Assembly: GCA_024663395.1 (NCBI GenBank)
Contig: JANFAH010000013.1
Location: 1,116,001-1,180,000, forward strand
Reading direction: 5' to 3'
Length of the DNA stretch: 64,000 nucleotides
Source: Pisolithus tinctorius
Lineage: Eukaryota; Basidiomycota; Agaricomycetes; Boletales; Pisolithaceae
Shown here: positions 56,952 to 64,000 of the stretch, in pieces
Numbering within the stretch: position 1 is the first letter of the stretch
Layout of the letters: the number at the start of each line of letters is the position of its first letter
The notes under the pieces: model-generated
What the model saw: the letters and a program-made list of their open reading frames with translations, nothing else
What the model was told of the DNA's origin: nothing
Databases searched by the model: none
Translations under genes and position numbers: made by a program

Positions 56952-58570
56952 GCTAGAAAGGATAGTCGTGAAGAGGCACAATGAGAATTGAGAGAGCTGT
57001 TACACGACGAAGTGGAGAGAAGCCGAAAGCGGGTGAATTGAAGAAAGTAGGAGAGAGACACCATCGTGCAAGCACAAAGGGGTGGCGAGGTTGAGACCAC
57101 GTGACTTTAACTAGAGCAATGAATATTACATCCGATGAAATCTTCAAGTCCGAAACCTGGTAGCTCATAGACCTTGTATGCACATCAGCATGATCAGAGT
57201 GTATGACCAAGGTCTACGTTCTCGTCATTCATAAGCAGTGTGCGGTGTGAGTGAACGGTTCCGTCACTCACCAACAGAAATCCTCACAAGATACCGCCCA
57301 TGGGATCTGAGAACATGCTGAGAATATGCACCGAAAATAAAAAAAAGTGCATATCCCGCCCGCCGCAATATCTGAGATCCACGCCTTTCCCCCCATTTAC
57401 ATTAGTACCGAGGGGTCCCGATACACGGGCTACGAGTACGCACTCATGACAAAGTAATCCAACCTACTCCAAATTGCTCGCTGAGTTTACATCAAATCTC
57501 ATGTTTCTTGACAGCTCTCTGGCCCACAATTCACAATATACCCTGAACGACACACGGTCACGGTCACTAAAGTTTTACAGGTCTGGAAGAAGCGGAAAAG
57601 ATCCCCACAGATAGGTCCCCGAGACCTATGGGCAGGGGTCACGGTGGGGACACCGAGGAGTAAGTGGTGCGGGCGTTAGGTGTGAAGGGAGGGTAACTCG
57701 GGTGTATCGAGAGGGATGGTATATGTTGAGGTTGAAGGTGAACAGACCTTGAGGAGGATGGATAGCGATGCACATGTAGTGTCGGGTCAGATTGGGCTGT
57801 AGGGTAAGAGGCGCCTGAACACACCAAATGCATGGAATGGCTCAGCGGCTGCCTTGAGTCGTCTTGTTACACCTTGGGCGCTCAGAATTGTCCTTGAGGT
57901 ATGCCACTGCGCCAGACATGGGAGGTGTGCTACAGACTCAGCCGGAGAGACTATGAGACCAGAATGGCTGAAACGAGTCGGCATCTGCACTACATGCATA
58001 ATATCGCTGTGCAGGGCATTCGAATGGTCTTGGCGCACACAGAACGGCTTGGGGTAGTTGTGGGAAGATGCTGGAGGCAGGGGGGTGCACTATGGAAGGA
58101 TGGTGATCGATGAAGCGCAAACAAGAGGCCACGTGCACCGCATTTGACCGCATGCACGATATTGTTGTGCGAGCACCTTGGGTTTTTGCAAATCTTTGCA
58201 TTTATGGATGGTTGGATATGTATGAATGAATGTACCCACGAGTGATTGACGACAATGGGTTTTGTCGGGCTGCAGGGTAAAGGGTTTCTGAGGAACGAGG
58301 TATGAGAGTGGGATAGGAAGAAATGGGCGAAGTGTACGGGTTCTCGGCGAGTGCACCAGTACTGTGATAGGATCAGGCGAGGGCCAGTGTATCAAGTATG
58401 TAATTTTGTACCTCAAATACTGCACATTGCGGCCGGCAGACCAATCAAGCACTCGCACATATTCTGAGGAGGACAGTTGTAAGATATGAGAGTGATATAA
58501 CAACCTTCTGAGTTCTGAATAAAACAATTACTACTGGCTATGAACCGAAACTCTTGCCATCGGTAGTAGG
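56952..58570. other. Stretch without a recognised gene
   Basis: Should include the promoter of the gene ending at 56,951. Open frames at 57.6-58.5 kb are short, overlap on both strands and have no family features. Confidence 0.4.
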
Positions 58571-58833
58571 CAAACTACTGATAGTTGGTGGCCCCCAACC
58601 AATCATTGGTTATAGGCGTATCGACAGGCGGTAATTCGAGGAAGGCGCGAGCCGCCGATCTCAAAGAGCCAAGAACTGACAAGGCCACAGTGCGCATGTG
58701 ACTTCCCACGATCACTACGAGTCGCTCAACCTCAAGGAACAACCAACGATTACAGGACTGCAGAAGAGCCGCCATCCTGTACACCTAATAAGACAGAAAT
58801 TAGTATGCAGAGCCGTAGAGCCAGTTGAATATC

Positions 58834-60424
58834 TCATACAAAAGTGCAGAGGGACAAATGAATCCACTCCCATGGAACCTTCAACCACACGAATTCTAGC
58901 AGAGCTATGGTTACAACGACACAGATGGTTGCAAAGGCCATAGTTAAGCCTATCCGTCCATAGTCACTCCAGTCCATTGAAAATCGTATCACCTCGGAGT
59001 GGAATGAGATGGTTATGCACCGCTAAACCAAGTAAAGCTTACCATGAGGCGGTTGTAAAGTGCATCTACCTGGTCCGACAAAGGCTCTAAGCATGGATCA
59101 CAGGGTCAGATCTCGGCCAAAAAATGCATGGAAGATACACACCAACTTGTGCTTTCCATATTTTGATGTATGTCTCTTCCCCTTTCAGGGCAGATCCAAC
59201 CGCAATGAAGCTCCACAGGCCTTGCTGACGAGTCTTACCTAGTTATCAATATGATGCACAGCAATGAAGAGTACGCTTACTCACCACAACTGCCTGGATT
59301 ACATCGCCTAGACAAACAGTGCTGGGGACTGCAAATGTTGTAAACTTGAACACTTACTGCCGTGCGGAAGTACTTGGTACAAGTCATTGGAAGGCGTGTT
59401 GAAAATAGAGATACTGCCTGTGTTAGTACCTGAGACAATTGCCCGTCCTCCATGCAGGAATGAAACAGAAAGTGGGTGTCGCTCGCCAACATCGGCGTCC
59501 ACAGACCATCTTCGGATGGCCTTTGTACCACCTAGCTTGTAAAGGAATAGCCCATCTTGCAGCGTGTTAACCACCAAGGCATTAAGCTTGCTGCATATCG
59601 AAGAACTTCCACTGTTGGGGCAGTTGCGTCAGTCAACTAACATGTGAGTTCTGGAGACATACATTCGAGGGACATTGGGTGGTTTGACATGCCATACTGC
59701 TGACCTTGTTGCGAGGTCCCAACCCCTATAAGTAGTGTTAGCATCGCCACCGAAGGTGTGCCACAAGCTTACACGATGCCATGATTGAGATAGGAAGCGA
59801 TAAGGACCTTGCCATTCTTGATAAAGTGGACGGAACGAGGTCGAATGCGGCGGCAGTCATCATCATCTGTATCGACAATGACTTTTGGAGGGGGTGGAAG
59901 TCTGGTTGCCGCGGTATGATCCTCTGGAGATTGTATGTCAGCCAAAATACTACTGTACACCAATGAATCTCATGGTTGGAGTCGTCCTGGCATATGCGGA
60001 CCTGCTGCCCAACACCTATCGCCAGGAGCTTAGCCTGTGGTTCAATATCGATGCAGGAGATGGAAGCAGTGACACCAAGTCGGATGTGCCTTCCTTGATA
60101 TCCAACCTAAGGTTTCCCCGGTTACATGCCAGCGATAGACATTATGAAGGCTCTCACAGGTGTAAAATGGGACATAGATAACACAGTACTGTCTTTGCAC
60201 CCGCACATCAACGTATGTTGTCGTACAGGATGCCAAAGAAGTGCATTGACCGCGCTCTCAAAGACAACCCGAAACAAAAATGAGCCGCAAGAAGTCTTCC
60301 ATATGCAAACGGAACAATCAGATGAAGCAGAAGCGAGGTACTTCCCACAAGGCGAAAAGGAAAGCGAGTTCACAGAGTCGGAATGCTCGCCCCGAAGAAC
60401 TTTGTGCTCGATATATGGGTGCAT
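58834..60424 (-). CDS. WD40-repeat protein with C-terminal membrane segment
   Basis: Starts at ATG 60,424. The first exon gives two WD40 blades: VNSLSFSPCGKYLASASSDC SVCIW... and AVNALLWHPVRQHTLMCGCK. Further exons hold ISCIDIEPQAKLLAIGVGQQ near 60,060, then RPRSVHFIKNGKVLIASYLN near 59,820, a CWDLATRSAVWH block near 59,720, and LPVSFLHGGRAIVSGTNTGS ISIFNTPS near 59,440. Near 58,970-58,836 is MAFATICVVVTIALLEFVWL, a likely membrane helix, then TGA at 58,836-58,834; a further exon to 58,575 is possible. WD40 propellers are protein-binding platforms. This single-pass version resembles a family common in mushrooms, role unknown. The exons are short and the joins were not all verified. Confidence 0.7.
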
Positions 60425-61055
60425 GGTAGTGAGTGGGAGATCACAGAACGGCGTGTGGCCCAAAGGCCCTGAACTAAATAAAATGACCTTCCCCTTTGTT
60501 CTTCTTTGTTAACTGCTTTCAGCAAGCAAATAACTGCGGCCAGTCCAAAGCTATGCGAATGTCGATGGAGTGACCGCTTTGTACAACCCAGACGGAATGG
60601 CACACGATCATGTCATTTCGATAGTAATACCATAGCTTCCAGCGCTGATCAAATTTAAAACCAACCAAGGAAAGATAATTAAACGATTCGCTGAAGAAAT
60701 CAGAGACACCATCAATAAGGGTCTTCGAACATGCAAAAAACGAGTGTAGAATTCACGAGGAATGTGGGGAATCCACAGGTATCAGTTAACCAGGTCACGT
60801 AACAGCACAGCGGCTGTTGTGTGCGAGTTTTGGCCCTTCCCTATGGGTCCCCCTGCACCGTTCTCCCCCTCATACATTCTAATCATTCGATCCAGTTTGG
60901 CCGGTTAGGTTCGACTGACAGACACATCATGCTTTTATGAGGGGTCGGATGGGATGGGATGGGATGGGATCAACTAACTACGGTACCAGTCAATCCAAAG
61001 TTACGCTTTGGCCTAGCAGCTCATCAGTAATTGTCTTGATTATCCAGAAGGGACG
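60425..61055. other. Intergenic region with a GGGAT microsatellite
   Basis: No gene recognised. A short GATGG(GATGG)n run lies at about 60,947-60,970. Confidence 0.6.
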
Positions 61056-61983
61056 TCACCACACAGATGGAACCGAGGCTCTTGTCCGTCTACATGCTTG
61101 ACCTCGAAGAATCGTTGCGTCTTTGAGTTTGAGAGGCATGGTAGGTATCAACAGGAACTTGAAGTCGACGCACAGACCCTGCGTAGGGAGATTGAACCCA
61201 GGATACCTGTGAACTTGCTTGGGCCGATGGTGGCGACCTTGTCTTTGTAGTAGAACTTCTTTGAGAATGAATTCAAGCGCTTGCATGCGGATGTGGGTGA
61301 GCGGTTCCCTACGTGGTGTAGGTAAATTTCCCAGAAGGCATGGTGATGTCGGCGTCTGTGATGTTGCACAAGTAGACGTGCCCAAGGAGCAGACCAAAGG
61401 ACAAGATTTCCAGGCTCTCGAGGGTAAAGTCAACTCAACTTATGGATCGACGTACTCTGTCCTGCAAAGCATGTCAGCACCACCCTAAATTGATGCGAAT
61501 GTACGTGACGCATGTGTATATTGAGTAGTAAAGGTCGGGTCGTGTGCAAGGAGCTTCAATTCAACGAGGTGTGCTCGAGTCAACCAGAAAAAAAGAACGA
61601 AACATGATGAGCGAAAGCACCTGACAGGGTGGTCGACGGTGTCTGTGTCAATCCCCAATGTGATGAACGCACAATCCAAGGCACATTCCTGTTCACGTTA
61701 AGCATACCAGTACACACAGACCACGAAAACCCCCCTGTTAGGACCTAAACCACGCAGACAGAGAATGACAAACCACTGCATCGAAGTTGAGGAGTACATC
61801 ACCCTCCCATGGCGTACGCACTTCTCCTTTGGCTCCATTGTCTGCATCAATACCGTCTCCTATGGAAAGCCGGACAATCGCGCTCCCGAATGGGCAAGTT
61901 CCCCTGGCGGAATGCCGAAGTGCATCAAGAATTTCGGACAGCAGTACTTAAAACGGAAGGGGGACACCAGACACTGCATGAAT
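61056..61983. other. Unassigned stretch with weak coding signals
   Basis: A minus-strand open frame at 61,433-61,056 and overlapping shorter frames do not give one continuous plausible protein; fragments such as ADITMPSGKFTYTT and KKFYYKDKVATIGPSKFTG could be decayed exons of one small protein. No family was recognised. Confidence 0.3.
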
Positions 61984-62031
61984 GCAGAAGTTCGTCATGC
62001 AAGAAGTCGGTAGTGCAGAAGTTCGTCATGC
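61984..62031. repeat. 17-bp direct repeat
   Basis: GCAGAAGTTCGTCATGC occurs twice about 31 bp apart, followed by short AGTTTTGT repeats to about 62,065. Confidence 0.8.
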
Positions 62032-62069
62032 GGTAAGTTAGTAGTTTTGTAGTTTTGTAGTACACAAGT

Positions 62070-63280
62070 TTATTGTGCTGCAAGTCTGGAGTCCACCATC
62101 CAGTAGGACTAATGCATGGAAGCGTGAAAGTCTGTCGTGCCATAGTTCAGAGGCCTCTCGCAAAAAATGCATGTCCATGCTACGCTGATAGAAAAGGGAA
62201 ATGGGGAGAGCGAGTGTGTGCTAGTGTTGGCACTTTAACCAGGTTGCAAGGGAGAGGGGTGTATCTACGAGCGACTAAGGGGGATGGGTGAAAACCCAAA
62301 GGGTTTTCCGGCCCAGAGGAGGCACTGAATCTAAAGGAAATGAGTAAGCTGTGAGGGTGGGATGGGTACTGAACAGGTCTACTCTTCGCTCAGAGACTGA
62401 TGTCAGCGCTCTGCCTGCAGGCAATATCGAATGATCCACTTGCTAGACCTGAGAGAGGGAGTGGTGGGCAGGTGCAAAAGCCCACTCCGCTTACTCGGAC
62501 ATGGCCTACATTCTATGTCATGCTTCGTGACTCAGCTTACATAGAATACTATTTCTACTCAACAAACCCTGTCTTTGCGTATCGCTGCTGTCTGAGTTAA
62601 GTGAGAAAAGGGGTGCTAGTAGCGGTATGTAGCGATTAAGCAGGAGTGGGCGAAGGCGCACAGTGCCTTCCGGCCGTGATGAGGTGGTGATCTACGAGAC
62701 GAGCGTTAGCTGCGGGGGCGGGTGGGCCGCCTTGCGACGATTAGTGTCTGTCTCTGTGGACCACTGTCCTAGCACGGCAGCGTGGCGAGTCGAGCGAGGC
62801 TAAATTCTGAAGGGTCGCATGAACCTACAGAATTCAGTGGAGTGGTGGGTGGGTGAAAACTGAACGATTAGAGGCCCACGCTGTGGGCTGGACTCTGACG
62901 ACGATGGAGGAAGAAAGAGCGAGGGGATGCGGCTACACAGCCACTCGTGCAAAGACAATATTCTATTACTAGTCGTGCCTTCTACGTACTAGAATTCCTA
63001 TGTCTCTGCATGCCAATAACATTTGGCTTTGGTCGTGAAAATGTTTCAGATAAGGTACTACTCCCAGGTGTGAGCATGTTTTTCCGATGTGCCCGCATTT
63101 TTTTCTTAGGTACCGTGGTCAACCCCGCTTTGCTGCGCTCGGCAGTTCTAGAGTTTTTCCGCACCTTGCACGAGGCACACCCTCAAGATTCTGGAGTTGT
63201 AGCTCACGCAGTCCTGCGCCTTTCCTATTGCTTTTCGGCTTGCTCGTTCCCCTTGCCGAGACCTCTCCGGGGAGGCCTCT
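62070..63280. other. Stretch without a recognised gene
   Basis: G-rich, with many short open frames on the plus strand. No motif, RNA gene or mobile-element feature was recognised. Confidence 0.4.
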
Positions 63281-63289
63281 TCTGTCTAC

Positions 63290-63960
63290 TTCCATGCAGC
63301 CGTTGTTGAGATATCACCGTTTTCGTGTTTGGAAGGCAGTAAGACAGTTTTGTGCATAGCTCAGGATCCAATGGTCCAATCGTGGTGGTTCCATTTTCTC
63401 CGCGTTTATCTACGAGTACTCTACCACCTTCCTGGGGCTTGTGTTGGTCACCCTAGCCGTTGTCCTGAGGTTGTGACCTGCTTGTTTGCTTTCCCGGAGT
63501 TACCCCTATCGTCTTGGGCCGTATCTCGCTCGTTTCTCCGACGCATCTCTCGCCTTTTTTCAGGCTTGTACTACTCGATGAAGGCTCCCCGTCGATGCCT
63601 GGATCGTTCTGATTGGTGCAGTAGTTACAGAGATATTCGCATTTTGGTGGCAAGGCCCGCCCTTGAAGTCCTCTCGTCGTGCCTCATGCATCTCCGCATC
63701 GCTTCTCTCGCTCTTTGAGCCACAAATTCGCCTTACCGACTTATTTCCGGGGTGCCCTTGTTCATCCAATTCCGCGCACTCATTGCTGAGATATTCCCAT
63801 TTTTGTGTTTGAAAGGTTTTGAAGCGGTTTGGCGTATAACTCAGGATCGGGTGATCCAATTGGTGTGTTTCCTCTTTCTCCCTGATTTCCTGGGAGTCAT
63901 CTGCCACATCCCAGAGTTTCATGTCGGTCGCCCCAGCCGTTGCCGTTCAAGGGTCTCCCC
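63290..63960. repeat. Degenerate dispersed repeat, three partial copies
   Basis: The string GAGATATTC (or GAGATATCA), then CATTTT/CGTTTT, GTGTTTGGAAGG recurs near 63,307, 63,629 and 63,789. The first and third copies align further: AACTCAGGATC, then TCCAAT, then GTCACC/GTCGCC, then CTAGCCGTTG/CCAGCCGTTG. Spacing is irregular and the last copy runs to the window end. Confidence 0.5.
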
Positions 63961-64000
63961 GCTCCCTCCTCCAGGATGTTATCTCACATGTCCCATGCGT

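Noticed and set aside
60947..60970. GGGAT run as telomere-like sequence
   Set aside because: Only about four units and not the TTAGGG type; an ordinary microsatellite.

Overview
This window looks like nuclear DNA from a filamentous basidiomycete, most likely a mushroom-forming Agaricomycete. Genes are split by many introns of about 48-75 nt, two of them GC-AG. The cell-wall-integrity type MAP kinase, the ACR3 arsenite exporter and the GYF protein are fungal in type. The accessory DNA holds KDZ transposase, TET/JBP dioxygenase and chromodomain Ty3/Gypsy sequences, a combination known from mushroom genomes. Product names come from recalled family signatures, and exon borders were placed by eye.

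Layout. 0.1-6.3 kb is ordinary gene space: a Fic-domain protein (+), a SLT2/MPK1-type MAP kinase (-) and an ACR3 arsenite transporter (-). 6.3-8.0 kb has no recognisable gene. 8.0-30 kb is a decayed mobile island. It holds an uncharacterised spliced gene (-), a higher-order satellite with a period near 168 bp (about 8.95-11.15 kb), a TET/JBP-like dioxygenase gene (+), an uncharacterised gene in three segments (-, 24.7 to 19.9 kb), a KDZ transposase with its CxC2 cysteine cluster (+, 25.1-28.8 kb) and a further gene (-, 29.9 to 29.0 kb). A complete chromodomain Ty3/Gypsy element (TE1, 11,576-18,319; 815-bp LTRs; 5-bp target duplication) sits inside what reads as a 48-nt intron of the TET/JBP gene. 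30-36 kb has AT-rich repeats, two uncharacterised genes and a TPR-gene relic.

From 36.3 to 51.5 kb one multi-exon gene of unknown function (-) is split by a second, larger Ty3/Gypsy-like element (TE2, 39,706-51,207; 1,855-bp LTRs). Removing TE2 and one copy of a 4-bp target duplication restores an exon of exactly 158 codons that carries a 24-25 residue repeat. 51.8-54.8 kb is a GYF (Smy2-like) gene whose GYF domain has in-frame stops. 55.8-57 kb is an Agaricomycete membrane protein of unknown function, 58.6-60.4 kb a WD40 protein with a C-terminal membrane segment. 61-64 kb is largely unassigned and carries degenerate repeats.

One theme links the parts. Premature TGA stops in the TET/JBP, KDZ and TE1 reading frames almost all sit where a CGA arginine codon would be expected, and both LTR pairs differ almost only by CpG to TpG/CpA transitions. 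That is the footprint of cytosine methylation and deamination. It lies over an island that itself encoded a relative of the enzymes that oxidise 5-methylcytosine.
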